DNA of 64,000 nt from Parapedobacter tibetensis (GCF_024704835.1 NZ_JAMXBE010000011.1:132435-196434); one strand, 5' to 3'. Counted from the first letter of the stretch, positions 8,496 to 17,440 are shown. Numbers and translations are program-made. Notes: a model not told the origin generated them from the letters alone.

Positions 8496-9245
8496 GTGAA
8501 AAATACTGCCTGCTTTTTTTTTGCGTTGCTTTTAAGCGCTTTATGGCCCAGGTTTACTGTGGCCCAAACAGCTATACAGGGCATCGTGTTTGATAAACAC
8601 ACGAAACAACGGATTTCCCAAGTATATATCTACAATACAGTCAATGACCAAGGTGGGTACAACAACACGCGGGGCGAATTTGATATCCAAGCCGGTCCGG
8701 GCGATGTTTTGATTGCGGCAGTAAAGGGATATCACGCAGATACATTGGTCGTGTCGGATAAGAAAATTGTCTTGTTCCATTTGGAACGGTCTACCATTTG
8801 GATCGATGAAGTGTCTGTTGTTGCAAGGCGCAGCCCGGAAGAGCAGTTGCTCGAAAACAAACGAGCATACAGTACAGCATACGCTAAGGGGGATGCCGGT
8901 TCCATATTTTCTGTAGGACCTACTGGGGCAGGGCTAAGCATCGATGCCTTGTATAAGTTGATTAGTCGGGAAGGAAAAAATGCCCGTAGACTTCAAGAAA
9001 TCATTGAACGCGATTATAGGGAATCTGTTATCGACTATCGTTTTACACCAGAGTTGGTCAGCGGGGTAACGGGCCTTACCGGTACAAAACTTGCTGATTT
9101 CATGCGTCAATATCGTCCCTCATATTATTTTTTGCTGAGCGCCAATGATTACAACCTAACGTTTTACATCCGTTCATCGTTTGCACAATATCGACAAAAC
9201 CCAGGCGCTCGAAGGCTGCCTGCACTCCCCAAAACAGCGAATTAA
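8496..9245 (+). CDS. Carboxypeptidase-like regulatory domain protein
   Basis: A 249-residue secreted protein with a signal peptide ending TVAQ and a carboxypeptidase-like regulatory (transthyretin-like) domain at about residues 24-105, starting IQGIVFDKHTKQRI. The rest has no recognisable fold; it is charged and partly helical. The family is common in Bacteroidota envelopes, and no enzymatic residues are seen. The start is GTG at 8496, five bases after a TAGTTTTA -7-like box at 8483-8490; no in-frame ATG gives a signal peptide. It stands about 100 bp after the LysM pair and may depend on its own promoter. Confidence 0.7.
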   Translation: MKNTACFFFALLLSALWPRFTVAQTAIQGIVFDKHTKQRISQVYIYNTVNDQGGYNNTRGEFDIQAGPGDVLIAAVKGYHADTLVVSDKKIVLFHLERSTIWIDEVSVVARRSPEEQLLENKRAYSTAYAKGDAGSIFSVGPTGAGLSIDALYKLISREGKNARRLQEIIERDYRESVIDYRFTPELVSGVTGLTGTKLADFMRQYRPSYYFLLSANDYNLTFYIRSSFAQYRQNPGARRLPALPKTAN

Positions 9246-9405
9246 AACGACCCGAAAGATATACACTGGCATTTAGATTGCTTCTCGGGTTCCAAAAAAC
9301 GCCAGCCATGAATAGGGTATGGATCATGCCTTGGAATTTTGTAAACATGGCGCTAAGCAAGTTTTATGAAAAAACAGCACGATATTTGTTATTTTAGCGG
9401 CAGAT

Positions 9406-10395
9406 ATGAAACAATACAAACCCATCTATTTTTGTGCCTGTTTACTGTTAGGAGCTACTTTTGTGGCTCGAGCCCAACTATATGATTTGGATCAACTGCG
9501 ACACAAACCAGACTCCAATAGCTTGAAAGTGGACAAGCCTGAACTTGATATACGCCCCGTTGCGCTTCCCCTATCTGCATTGGGTCTTAACGTCATCTAT
9601 TGGCGGCATTGGTCATCTTTCGGAATCAATGCCAACCAAGCCTCCTTCAGTGACAACTGGAACGCGGGTGGTGTAAATTCCATTTCGGTGGGGGCCTTGA
9701 TCGACCATAAATCTGATTATACTCGGAACAACACGAATTTCGTCACTGAACTAAAATTGCGGTATGGGAAAATGAAAAACAGAGATCAGCTAGCCCGAAA
9801 GAGCGATGATCGGATTTTTTGGGACAACAAATTATCCGTGAAAGTTTCATCTAGCTGGTCTATTTATACATCGGTTACATTTGAAAGCCAGTTTGATGTA
9901 GGTTATAAATATAGGAAAGTGGATGGCGAGGAAATGATTGATACGTTGATTTCTAATTTCATGGCCCCCGGCTACCTTACTGAATCACTCGGTGTGGAAT
10001 ATAAACCGGATAAATCGTTTTCCCTGCGTATTGGCACCGGAGCCGTAAGACAGACATTCTTATTGGACGATCGATTGGTTCCCAGAATTGGGGAAGAACC
10101 ACGGTTTGGTGTTGAGCCGGGCAAGCGTTTTCGAAACGAATTGGCTTTTCAGCTTACCGCTTTTTTAGATCGCAATTTATCAGAAAATCTCAACCTGTAT
10201 AGCCGATACAACATGTTTGCCAATTACAACGAATTGAGCGACCCTAATCATGAACTGGAAGCAAAACTTACCGCTAGGGTGACTAGATTGGTAAATGTCA
10301 CCCTCAATGGCCGTCTGATTTACAATAGTGATGTAGATCCCAAGGTGCAAACCAGCCAAACACTTGCCTTGGGTCTGTTATACAAGATTCCATAA
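9406..10395 (+). CDS. DUF3078 domain-containing protein
   Basis: A 329-residue exported protein with a signal peptide ending ARAQ. The family signature region is visible as WRHWSSFGINANQASFSDNW near residue 65, followed by amphipathic strands up to the terminus. DUF3078 proteins are predicted outer-membrane beta-barrels of unknown function. A near -7 box, TATTTTAG at 9390-9397, lies 8 bp upstream of the ATG. The amidase gene starts 16 bp after its stop codon, which places this barrel in a cell-envelope cluster. Confidence 0.82.
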   Translation: MKQYKPIYFCACLLLGATFVARAQLYDLDQLRHKPDSNSLKVDKPELDIRPVALPLSALGLNVIYWRHWSSFGINANQASFSDNWNAGGVNSISVGALIDHKSDYTRNNTNFVTELKLRYGKMKNRDQLARKSDDRIFWDNKLSVKVSSSWSIYTSVTFESQFDVGYKYRKVDGEEMIDTLISNFMAPGYLTESLGVEYKPDKSFSLRIGTGAVRQTFLLDDRLVPRIGEEPRFGVEPGKRFRNELAFQLTAFLDRNLSENLNLYSRYNMFANYNELSDPNHELEAKLTARVTRLVNVTLNGRLIYNSDVDPKVQTSQTLALGLLYKIP

Positions 10396-10411
10396 TCAAG
10401 CGCACCTTTGC

Positions 10412-11287
10412 ATGAACATGTCCATAAAAAGGAATAGGGTTTTATATTATGTGTTGTTTTGCTTACTTATAAGCTGCAATACAAACCGTTATGCAAAGAC
10501 CAATAAATTATACAAAGCGCAATTAAAAGAATTAACCGAGGAAATCAAGCGACCGCTTCCCTATCCAACAGCACCCCTTATTACCACATATGATTCCTCA
10601 GGCACTGCCATTTTATCGGAAGATACACATAGGCAGCGAGATGCCCATTGGGTAGGTGCAGTCCATTTCAACCTACGGAAGCCTAATTATGTAATTATCC
10701 ACCATACTGCTCAGGATAGTTTGGAGCAGACCCTACACACATTCACCGTGCCCCATACACAGGTAAGTGCCCATTATGTCATCGGGCACAATGGCGAGGT
10801 GTACCAAATGCTCAACGATTATCTACGCGGATGGCATGCAGGTGCCGGGAAATGGGGAAGTATGACGGACGTCAATTCGGTATCGTTGGGGATTGAGCTG
10901 GATAACAACGGAAACGAACCATTCTCCGAATCTCAAATATATAGTTTGCTGAGCCTATTGGATACCTTGAAAACCAGATACAACATCCCTACGGCCAACT
11001 TCCTTGCCCATTCGGATATCGCCCCAACCCGTAAAAACGACCCCAGTGCACTATTCCCGTGGAAAAAATTAGCCGAACGAGGCTTTGGCCTATGGCCGGA
11101 TGAGGTATTAATGACTCCACCGGAAAATTTCAATCCCGTAGATGCCTTACGTATCATCGGGTATGATACGAGTAACCTAAAAGCGGCAATCATCGCATTT
11201 AAACGCCGCTATATCCAAAATGATCTTACTCCTGAATTGACAGTATACGACCAAAGCGTACTGTATAGCCTCTATTTAAAATATTGA
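10412..11287 (+). CDS. N-acetylmuramoyl-L-alanine amidase lipoprotein
   Basis: Amidase_2 (PGRP-like, zinc-dependent) enzyme that should cut the bond between N-acetylmuramic acid and L-alanine. The first zinc histidine lies in NYVIIHHTAQDS and a second in LAHSDIAPTRKNDP; SAHYVIGHNGEVYQM and GWHAGAGKW match the family core. The N-terminus is a lipoprotein signal with lipobox LISC. The reading frame is open from 10364, but that start would overlap the DUF3078 gene and spoil the signal; ATG 10412 or 10418 fits. About 60 C-terminal residues lie beyond the enzyme domain. It may be involved in cell-wall recycling or daughter-cell separation together with the two glucosaminidases upstream. Confidence 0.88.
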   Translation: MNMSIKRNRVLYYVLFCLLISCNTNRYAKTNKLYKAQLKELTEEIKRPLPYPTAPLITTYDSSGTAILSEDTHRQRDAHWVGAVHFNLRKPNYVIIHHTAQDSLEQTLHTFTVPHTQVSAHYVIGHNGEVYQMLNDYLRGWHAGAGKWGSMTDVNSVSLGIELDNNGNEPFSESQIYSLLSLLDTLKTRYNIPTANFLAHSDIAPTRKNDPSALFPWKKLAERGFGLWPDEVLMTPPENFNPVDALRIIGYDTSNLKAAIIAFKRRYIQNDLTPELTVYDQSVLYSLYLKY

Positions 11288-11305
11288 TCGTAGCTCGCTA
11301 AAGCG

Positions 11306-13006
11306 CTATGAAGTTTTCAATTGCTTATGAGCAGTAGTTCCCTGAAATAGCAACGCAAACAAAACTACTCCAGCACAGCCAACCAAATTCAGCCAAAGGA
11401 AAGCCATGGCATCTGACCACCACAAGAACACGATGATCATTTCAGTAAGGATAGCTGCCCATAGTACAGCCCTTCCGCCTGCCCGTTTCACATAAAACGC
11501 TACCACGAAAATGCCAAGTATGGTGCCATAAAACAGCGACCCTAGGATATTTACGGCCTCCAATAAGTTGCCAAGTTTACTGGCATATAAGGCAATTAAT
11601 ACACAAAAAGACCCCCAAACGAAGGTAAAAATCCTGGAGGCCGAGAGGTATCGCTGCTCGCTACCCTTTTTGCTTACAAAACGCTTATAGATATCTATCA
11701 CCGTTGTAGATGCCAATGAATTGATCGCGCTGGCGGTGGCACCCATGGACGCCATAAATACGATGGCCACCAAAAGTCCGATTACGCCCTTTGGAAAATT
11801 TTCAGTAACAAATGATAGGAAGATGTAATTATTGTCATTGGTATCAGCCATGCTGTCGTTTTCTTCCATTAAAGCTACCAAATCCTCTCGCACTTCTTTA
11901 GCACGCACATCGGCATCGCGCAATCGTTGCCGTACATTGTCTATCGTCGCTTCATCATCACGGTCCAACGCAGCCGTCAACCGGTGTATTTGCTCCTGCT
12001 TTTCCCTGAAAATCGATTCATGTTCCGTTTTCAGTTCATCTACTTGGGCAGTATACCCACTGTTTTCGATTTTATTGAGTTCATATTTGTTAAAGAAGAT
12101 AGGCGGGCTATTGTATTGATAATACGCAAATACCAGGACTCCGATAAGCAGAATGGCAAACTGCATAGGTACTTTGAGCAGCCCATTCATGAGCAAGCCA
12201 ATGCGACTATGGCGAATAGACGAGCCGGTGAGATATCGTCCCACTTGGCTTTGATCTGTGCCAAAATAAGAAAGCTGCAGGAAAAAACCGCCGATCAGTC
12301 CGCTCCAAAGGGTATACGGGTTATTCCAGTCAAAAGAGAGGTCTATAGCGTTAGCCTTGCCAGATTTGCCCGCGATATGCAGGGCCTTGACCAGGCCAAT
12401 ATCTTTGGGCAGCATGTATACCACCATTATCCCTGCGGTCAACAACCCACCAAAGATGATGCTCATCTGTAACAGTTGGGTATACGATACGGCCTTGGTA
12501 CCGCCATATACCGTATAAAGCACCACGAGTGCGCCAATGAAAAGCGTCGTATAGGTGACATTAATCTGCAAAATGCTCGATAAGATGATAGCGGGAGCAT
12601 AGATGGTAATTCCCGTTGATAGGCCCCGCTGGAGAAGAAATAGGAAGGCTGTAAACGCGCGGGTGCGTACATCAAAGCGTTTTTCCAGAAATTCGTATGC
12701 CGTGAAAACACGTAGGCGATGAAAGATAGGCACAAATGAGATGCTCAACACGATCATGGCCAAGGGCAGGCCAAAATAAAATTGCACGAAACTCATGCCC
12801 GAGGAATAGGCCAAGCCCGGTGCGGAGAGAAAGGTAATAGCACTTGCTTGCGTGGCCATCACGGAAAGTCCAACATGGTACCATGGCAATGACTTGTTGC
12901 CTAGCAGATACCCATCGATATTCCGGATGCCTTTACTTTTGTACACCCCATAGGCGACAATCATTAGCAACGTGCAGAATAGCACAATCCAGTCTGTATT
13001 ACTCAT
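11306..13006 (-). CDS. Sodium:solute symporter (SSS family)
   Basis: A polytopic inner-membrane Na+-coupled transporter of the SSS family with about 13 predicted helices, for example VLFCTLLMIVAYGVY at the N-terminus and the family stretch near GATASAINSLASTTVIDIY. Between about residues 310 and 390 lies a long hydrophilic insertion, rich in E, K, Q and R with heptad-like spacing, that probably forms a coiled coil outside the membrane. It starts with an ATGA overlap with the 39-residue membrane protein upstream and is the last gene of the PIG-L operon. The context suggests it imports the product or substrate of that deacetylase; the solute is unknown. Confidence 0.88.
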   Translation of the reverse strand: MSNTDWIVLFCTLLMIVAYGVYKSKGIRNIDGYLLGNKSLPWYHVGLSVMATQASAITFLSAPGLAYSSGMSFVQFYFGLPLAMIVLSISFVPIFHRLRVFTAYEFLEKRFDVRTRAFTAFLFLLQRGLSTGITIYAPAIILSSILQINVTYTTLFIGALVVLYTVYGGTKAVSYTQLLQMSIIFGGLLTAGIMVVYMLPKDIGLVKALHIAGKSGKANAIDLSFDWNNPYTLWSGLIGGFFLQLSYFGTDQSQVGRYLTGSSIRHSRIGLLMNGLLKVPMQFAILLIGVLVFAYYQYNSPPIFFNKYELNKIENSGYTAQVDELKTEHESIFREKQEQIHRLTAALDRDDEATIDNVRQRLRDADVRAKEVREDLVALMEENDSMADTNDNNYIFLSFVTENFPKGVIGLLVAIVFMASMGATASAINSLASTTVIDIYKRFVSKKGSEQRYLSASRIFTFVWGSFCVLIALYASKLGNLLEAVNILGSLFYGTILGIFVVAFYVKRAGGRAVLWAAILTEMIIVFLWWSDAMAFLWLNLVGCAGVVLFALLFQGTTAHKQLKTS

Positions 13007-13122
13007 CCGAAATAGCTAGTGAATAAGTAAAACAGCAGGATCAGCACCAACAACCATAGCACCACAATCCAATAAAAGCGCTTCCAATTGCGGGCAAAGG
13101 GTGGCAATCCCTTATCGGTCAT
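13003..13122 (-). CDS. 39-residue single-helix membrane protein
   Basis: The reading frame ATG 13122 to TGA 13003 encodes a peptide opening MTDKGLPPFARNWKRFYW, followed by a run of about 18 hydrophobic residues (IVVLWLLVLILLFYLF). A charged cytoplasmic-type N-terminus followed by one helix fits a small membrane subunit. Its start overlaps the end of the upstream 68-residue gene by 11 bp, and its TGA overlaps the symporter ATG (ATGA), so translation is almost certainly coupled. By analogy with small accessory subunits of some symporters it may assist assembly of the transporter; that role is inference. It falls below usual ORF-calling cut-offs. Confidence 0.65.
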   Translation of the reverse strand: MTDKGLPPFARNWKRFYWIVVLWLLVLILLFYLFTSYFG

Positions 13123-13318
13123 GCTCGCGGCCTTTCAATAATATATTGGCAAAAAAGGCGGCAAATAGCAAACCGATGATCGCCCCAACAATGGTGGCCA
13201 TAAATGTTTCCTGGGTAACGCCACCTGTTAAGGCGCCGAACACGGCCCCTAACAAAAAGAAAATGCCTTTCATGTTCTTTACACCATCCATGTGTTCTTC
13301 TGCTTGTTTCTCCTTCAT
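13112..13318 (-). CDS. 68-residue two-helix membrane protein
   Basis: A small protein with a charged N-terminus (MKEKQAEEHMDG) and two hydrophobic, glycine-rich segments (GIFFLLGAVFGALTGGV and ATIVGAIIGLLFAAFFANI), ending in a basic tail. It starts 3 bp after the stop codon of the PIG-L deacetylase gene and overlaps the next micro-gene by 11 bp. No family is recognised. Gene order makes it a candidate partner of the deacetylase/symporter pair. Confidence 0.7.
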   Translation of the reverse strand: MKEKQAEEHMDGVKNMKGIFFLLGAVFGALTGGVTQETFMATIVGAIIGLLFAAFFANILLKGREHDR

Positions 13319-13320
13319 AG

Positions 13321-15798
13321 TTAATTGGGTTTGGCCAGCAAATTTACAAATAATCTGTATGCGCCCGGTACACCAGCTGGCAATTGCCTAAAAAAAGCCA
13401 GCGATGTATAAACAAAGTTACCTTTGCCATAGGAGGCTATCAATAGTGAACCATCGTTGGGCGACTCGCCTGGGTCGCCCATACGCAGTGGCCGGTCATA
13501 CTGTGCATCCGAGTCACCCACGAAATACAGCCCCCTTTCCTGTATCCAGCCATCAAAGTCGGCTGCCGTGATTTTGTTGGGGTAATTCAACACGCGGCTG
13601 TTGGGGTTTACGATAGTGACTGGTGCCGTTTCGTCCGTCACCCGACTACGGGTGAGTGTAAGCGGGTAGGGGCCAAGTTCCGATACACCCAATCTACTGC
13701 TTACATTATATTGGATAAGCAGCGTGCCCCCATTTTCGACATATTTAAATAGGTGAGGCTGCATATACCGCATGCGTCCATTTATATTGTATATGCGTAT
13801 TCCGGCTACTATGGCGTCATATTGCGAAAGGTTTCCCGACAGTACGTCCTGTTCTCCTAACATGTCCACCTGTAGACCGATTTCTCGTAAAGCTTGGGGC
13901 ACCAAATCGCCTGCACCCGGCAGGTAGCCAATACGGGTAGCTGAGGTTCCCGTTTCCACCTTGCTGAGCCGAGCGGCGGCAGTGGGGAACCAAGTGATGT
14001 GTGGGATATGCTCATGAGATATGGAGCGGATTGTATTGGCCGATTCCGTGGAGCTTGCATATTGCAATTCGACGCTTAGTGAATCGGTTAGCGACGCGTC
14101 TTCTGGTGGGTATATAGTGAAATGCGAAACGATTTCCTCCTCTTTTGATAAAAAATCCAATGCAAGTTGTTGGGGTTCGGCTTTCCAACCTTGTGGTAAG
14201 CGCAATACGGCAGTGGCCGACACCTTTTCTTGCGCATGCGAAATAAACACCACTTCAAGGGATTTGGGTTCCTCACCATTAAAAATCAAGGCTTTTTGGC
14301 TGAGGTTGGCGGTCACTTGGGGAGCAATGACTAAGGGTTCATATACCTCACCCCGAACGGGATGCGTGTATTTGAACACGATTGGGCGCTCGAATGCTAT
14401 TTCTTTTCCATTGATATTCAAGGCTATATTGGTCGTGGGATTGTCATGATTTTCGGGTAGGCCAATGTCCTCCTGCTTTTCGACGATGAAGCTTCCCACG
14501 CCATGCGGCTGGCGGAGCCAGTAAGGTTGGGTGATGCTACTGGCAGTATAAGTGGATGGATGCTGGTACTGCTCGTTGATTTCCAGCTCCGTCTGTTTTG
14601 ACGTATCTGAACGCTCGGTCCCTTTTGTCCACACGTTTTGTACAGACACACTAACATCGGGTCTCCGTACGATGAAGGCAGTGCTAATGGGAATTTGTTC
14701 ACCCACGGCAAATTTTGCGGCCGGCGCATAGCTTTCAAACCAAATCCCGCCACAGGCTAAAATCAAGTTCTTGATTTCTGTAGTCTTTTGTATTTTCCAA
14801 TACTCGTCATCCAAGGCTTCCACGGCGCTGAGCAAGGCGATCAATCCATTGATGGACCTTTCTGGACGCTCCATGTCAAAATCTTCGAGTATGCTCGCGA
14901 CGGACTGCTGGATGTTTTCACCCCCCTTAATCCGCTTCCATGAGGTTTCTATACCGTCAAAAAGCGTTTGCTGGGGTGCATCGCCTTGCAATACCTCAAA
15001 CCGTTCAATGATGTTCCCACGTTGCCGCGCCGCCCCAAAGCCTTGGCTTTTATGGTTTGACCGGCTTTCTGCGGCAATTTCGCCATAGGATTGGCCAAGG
15101 AGTGGATTATAGTCGCCAATGTTTACGATAAAATGTTCAGAGGAAGGCGGAGATCCCTGGAAAAAACTGGAGGTATTCCAAAGTAGCCGCTTGGCTCGCC
15201 ATACCGATACCTCTGTGAGTTGCTCGGGGAAGCTATTGGGATCCGCCGCTGCTTTGAATGCTTCAATAGCGAGTATCGCAGAGGCTTGGTGGTGGCCGTG
15301 TCCGGCCCTTTCATCAGACGGGAAGCGCGTAATGATGACGTCCGGTCTGAATTTCCGGATCACCCATACGGCATCGGCAAGGATATCTTCCCGACCCCAA
15401 AAGCGAAACGTCTCGTCATGGGTTTTGGAAAAACCAAAGTCGTTGGCCCGAGAGAAAAACTGCTCTCCGCCATCTCTGCGTCGCGCTGCAAGCAGCTCTT
15501 TTGTACGGATCAGGCCTAGCTCTTCGGCTTGTTCAGTACCGATGAGGTTTTGCCCCCCATCGCCACGTGTGAGGGAAAGGTATCCGGTACGGTATAGCTT
15601 TTCTTTGGCCAACCAAGCAATCAGCCGTGTATTTTCGTCATCAGGATGTGCTGCAAAATACAATACCGAACCCAATGTGTTCAACTGTTTGATCGCTTGT
15701 TTGATTTCGCCGGCATGATATGGGCGCTGCGTTTGAGCGAAGGATAGGGTGGATATAAAAAGGAGAAAAAGAGCTGACGGTAAAAATCGTATATTCAT
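13321..15798 (-). CDS. PIG-L family deacetylase, secreted, 825 residues
   Basis: A signal peptide (ending SFAQ) is followed by a PIG-L/LmbE zinc-dependent N-deacetylase domain at about residues 35-200. The metal motif AHPDDE is near residue 50 and GHGHHQAS near 167, both as in the family. The protein is much longer than single-domain LmbE enzymes; the rest contains beta-sandwich-like stretches and a C-terminal region (GIRIYNINGRMRY, then NGGTLLIQYNV) that resembles glutamine-amidotransferase-like or ThuA-like folds. It likely deacetylates an N-acetyl sugar derivative in the periplasm. First gene of an operon with two tiny membrane proteins and an SSS symporter. A -7-like TATCTTTA at 15803-15810 lies 4 bp upstream of the ATG. 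Confidence 0.87.
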   Translation of the reverse strand: MNIRFLPSALFLLFISTLSFAQTQRPYHAGEIKQAIKQLNTLGSVLYFAAHPDDENTRLIAWLAKEKLYRTGYLSLTRGDGGQNLIGTEQAEELGLIRTKELLAARRRDGGEQFFSRANDFGFSKTHDETFRFWGREDILADAVWVIRKFRPDVIITRFPSDERAGHGHHQASAILAIEAFKAAADPNSFPEQLTEVSVWRAKRLLWNTSSFFQGSPPSSEHFIVNIGDYNPLLGQSYGEIAAESRSNHKSQGFGAARQRGNIIERFEVLQGDAPQQTLFDGIETSWKRIKGGENIQQSVASILEDFDMERPERSINGLIALLSAVEALDDEYWKIQKTTEIKNLILACGGIWFESYAPAAKFAVGEQIPISTAFIVRRPDVSVSVQNVWTKGTERSDTSKQTELEINEQYQHPSTYTASSITQPYWLRQPHGVGSFIVEKQEDIGLPENHDNPTTNIALNINGKEIAFERPIVFKYTHPVRGEVYEPLVIAPQVTANLSQKALIFNGEEPKSLEVVFISHAQEKVSATAVLRLPQGWKAEPQQLALDFLSKEEEIVSHFTIYPPEDASLTDSLSVELQYASSTESANTIRSISHEHIPHITWFPTAAARLSKVETGTSATRIGYLPGAGDLVPQALREIGLQVDMLGEQDVLSGNLSQYDAIVAGIRIYNINGRMRYMQPHLFKYVENGGTLLIQYNVSSRLGVSELGPYPLTLTRSRVTDETAPVTIVNPNSRVLNYPNKITAADFDGWIQERGLYFVGDSDAQYDRPLRMGDPGESPNDGSLLIASYGKGNFVYTSLAFFRQLPAGVPGAYRLFVNLLAKPN

Positions 15799-15910
15799 GG
15801 TTTAAAGATAATGCATTATATGTATATCCTTATATAGGGAAAGCATGAATGGCGCTGTCTTCACATAAATTTTACGTTTGATGGCCCTTGGTTTATGAGT
15901 ATTACCCATA

Positions 15911-15939
15911 CAAAAGCCGTCCCGATCTATCGGGACGGC
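15911..15939 (-). terminator. Intrinsic terminator, minus strand
   Basis: GCCGTCCCGAT (15916-15926) and its exact complement (15929-15939) form an 11-bp GC-rich hairpin; on the minus strand TTTTG follows. It could end the peroxiredoxin/thioredoxin operon, 220 bp after the last stop codon, and it lies about 115 bp ahead of the PIG-L start. A TATTTTTG box at 16001-16008 on the same strand could start a short transcript of about 80-90 nt ending here. The rest of 15799-16161 shows no gene. Confidence 0.65.
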
Positions 15940-16161
15940 CCTTGCAAATTAACAATTAAAAAAATCATTTAAATCTTAAAACCTCCGCTTTTACAACCAC
16001 CAAAAATAACAAATGATTGCTCTGACTAAAAATCTGTAAAATCCGATTTTAAGAAGTTAACCTTTAACAAGGGTAAAGTTACGACAATATGCGGCTAAGC
16101 GTAAGGGTAAGCGCGGACAAGTTTTCAACAAAAACTTTGTTTTTAACATTCCGCGGCCCAT

Positions 16162-16419
16162 TCACTTATCTATCGAACCGAGTACGCGTTTCATAAATAT
16201 ATTGAGGGCCTCTTTCCTTTCCATGCCTTCTTTTACCAGCTTATCCACTTCCACGGCACCGTACATATTTGAAATCAGTTCGCCCAATACATCCAGTTCT
16301 TCATCTTTCAATGAAGGCACTTCAGTGAGCGATTCAAGCGTTTCAATGGTTTCAAGGACATAATCCTGGTCATTTTGCGCAATGAACTCAACTAGGTGCT
16401 TAATTATGGGCAACTTCAT
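16162..16419 (-). CDS. DUF6952-like small protein
   Basis: An 85-residue acidic helical protein (KLPIIKHLVEFIAQNDQDYV at the N-terminus, DELDVLGELISNMYGAVEV-like core). I recall this as the DUF6952 family, found next to thioredoxin and peroxiredoxin genes in Bacteroidota; the name is from memory. No cysteine or catalytic motif is present. Its start overlaps the thioredoxin gene by 20 bp, so the two are translationally coupled. The constant neighbourhood suggests a role in the same redox system. Confidence 0.72.
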   Translation of the reverse strand: MKLPIIKHLVEFIAQNDQDYVLETIETLESLTEVPSLKDEELDVLGELISNMYGAVEVDKLVKEGMERKEALNIFMKRVLGSIDK

Positions 16420-16714
16420 TAAACAAATCGATTAAAGGATCAAATTTATTCGTCTGCACCTGATTGACCAACTTGCCCCCTTTGAATGCCGCAAAAGTAG
16501 GAAGGTTATTTACATTGGCCAGTTGCCTTGATTGAGGGAACCGTTCTGCATCGGCAATGACAAAGGGAATCTTTTCGTTTTCCGAGGCCAATTTCTTGAA
16601 CTTCGGTTTCATGATTTTGCAATTGCCGCACCATGTGGCGGAATATTGCACCACTACCATATCGTTGTCTTTCACGATATCGGCAAGGTTATCGCTATCC
16701 AATTCTTGAAACAT
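16400..16714 (-). CDS. Thioredoxin family protein (WCGNC active site)
   Basis: A 104-residue cytoplasmic thioredoxin fold. The redox motif is ATWCGNCKIMKP near residue 31, with asparagine in place of the usual proline of WCGPC, which should alter redox potential. The cis-proline loop NNLPTF is present near residue 76. It lies 51 bp downstream of the peroxiredoxin gene and overlaps the DUF6952-like gene, so it is a plausible reductant for the peroxiredoxin; that pairing is inferred from the operon. Confidence 0.87.
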   Translation of the reverse strand: MFQELDSDNLADIVKDNDMVVVQYSATWCGNCKIMKPKFKKLASENEKIPFVIADAERFPQSRQLANVNNLPTFAAFKGGKLVNQVQTNKFDPLIDLFNEVAHN

Positions 16715-16765
16715 ATTGTAATTAAAATAAAAATGTGTACCCTGGAATAGGTGTATTGTGATAAA

Positions 16766-17410
16766 TTAGCTCAATGAGATTTGACTGGCCAAGTAGTTGG
16801 CTACACCATCACGTGAAGCGTTCATGGCTTCTTTGCCTTCCTCCCAATTAGCGGGGCATACTTCGCCGAATTTTTGCACATGAGCGTAGGCGTCGATTAG
16901 GCGGAGATATTCTTTCACATTGCGGCCTACCGGCATATCGTTTACACTTTCGTGAAACACCTTGCCATCCTCATCAATGAGGTAAGTAGCACGGAAAGTC
17001 ACATTTGAACCTTCGAAGATGTAGCCAAATTCGTCACTTTCTTTTTCTTCACCTTCCAATATACCTAATACACGGGATAGGTTACGGTTGGTATCGGCTA
17101 GGATGGGATAGGTTACGCCTTCGATTCCACCATTATCCTTTGCGGTGTTCAACCAAGCAAAGTGCACCTCGTTCGTATCGCATGATGCACCGATAACGAT
17201 GGTATTGCGTTTTTCAAATTCGGGCAATGCTTCTTGGAAGGCATGTAGTTCAGTGGGGCACACAAAGGTAAAATCCTTAGGGTACCAGAACAGCAGCACT
17301 TTTTTTCCGTTTTTAGTGGCTTCTTCAAAAATGTTGATAGACAGATTGTCGCCAAGGTAATCAATTGCATCAACCGTAATGCTTGGGAATTTTTTTCCTG
17401 TAAAACTCAT
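16766..17410 (-). CDS. Typical 2-Cys peroxiredoxin (AhpC/Prx1 type)
   Basis: A thiol peroxidase that reduces H2O2 and organic hydroperoxides. The peroxidatic cysteine lies in DFTFVCPTELHAF near residue 48, with the conserved threonine three residues before it, and the resolving cysteine in FGEVCPANW near residue 170. The conserved arginine lies in NVTFRATYLIDEDG. The 214-residue length fits. ATG 17410 was chosen because the frame upstream of it covers the promoter. A -7 box TACCTTTG lies at 17441-17448, giving a leader of about 25 nt. First gene of a three-gene redox operon. Confidence 0.92.
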   Translation of the reverse strand: MSFTGKKFPSITVDAIDYLGDNLSINIFEEATKNGKKVLLFWYPKDFTFVCPTELHAFQEALPEFEKRNTIVIGASCDTNEVHFAWLNTAKDNGGIEGVTYPILADTNRNLSRVLGILEGEEKESDEFGYIFEGSNVTFRATYLIDEDGKVFHESVNDMPVGRNVKEYLRLIDAYAHVQKFGEVCPANWEEGKEAMNASRDGVANYLASQISLS

Positions 17411-17440
17411 AGTTATGTATCCATTAAAAATTTGACACCG

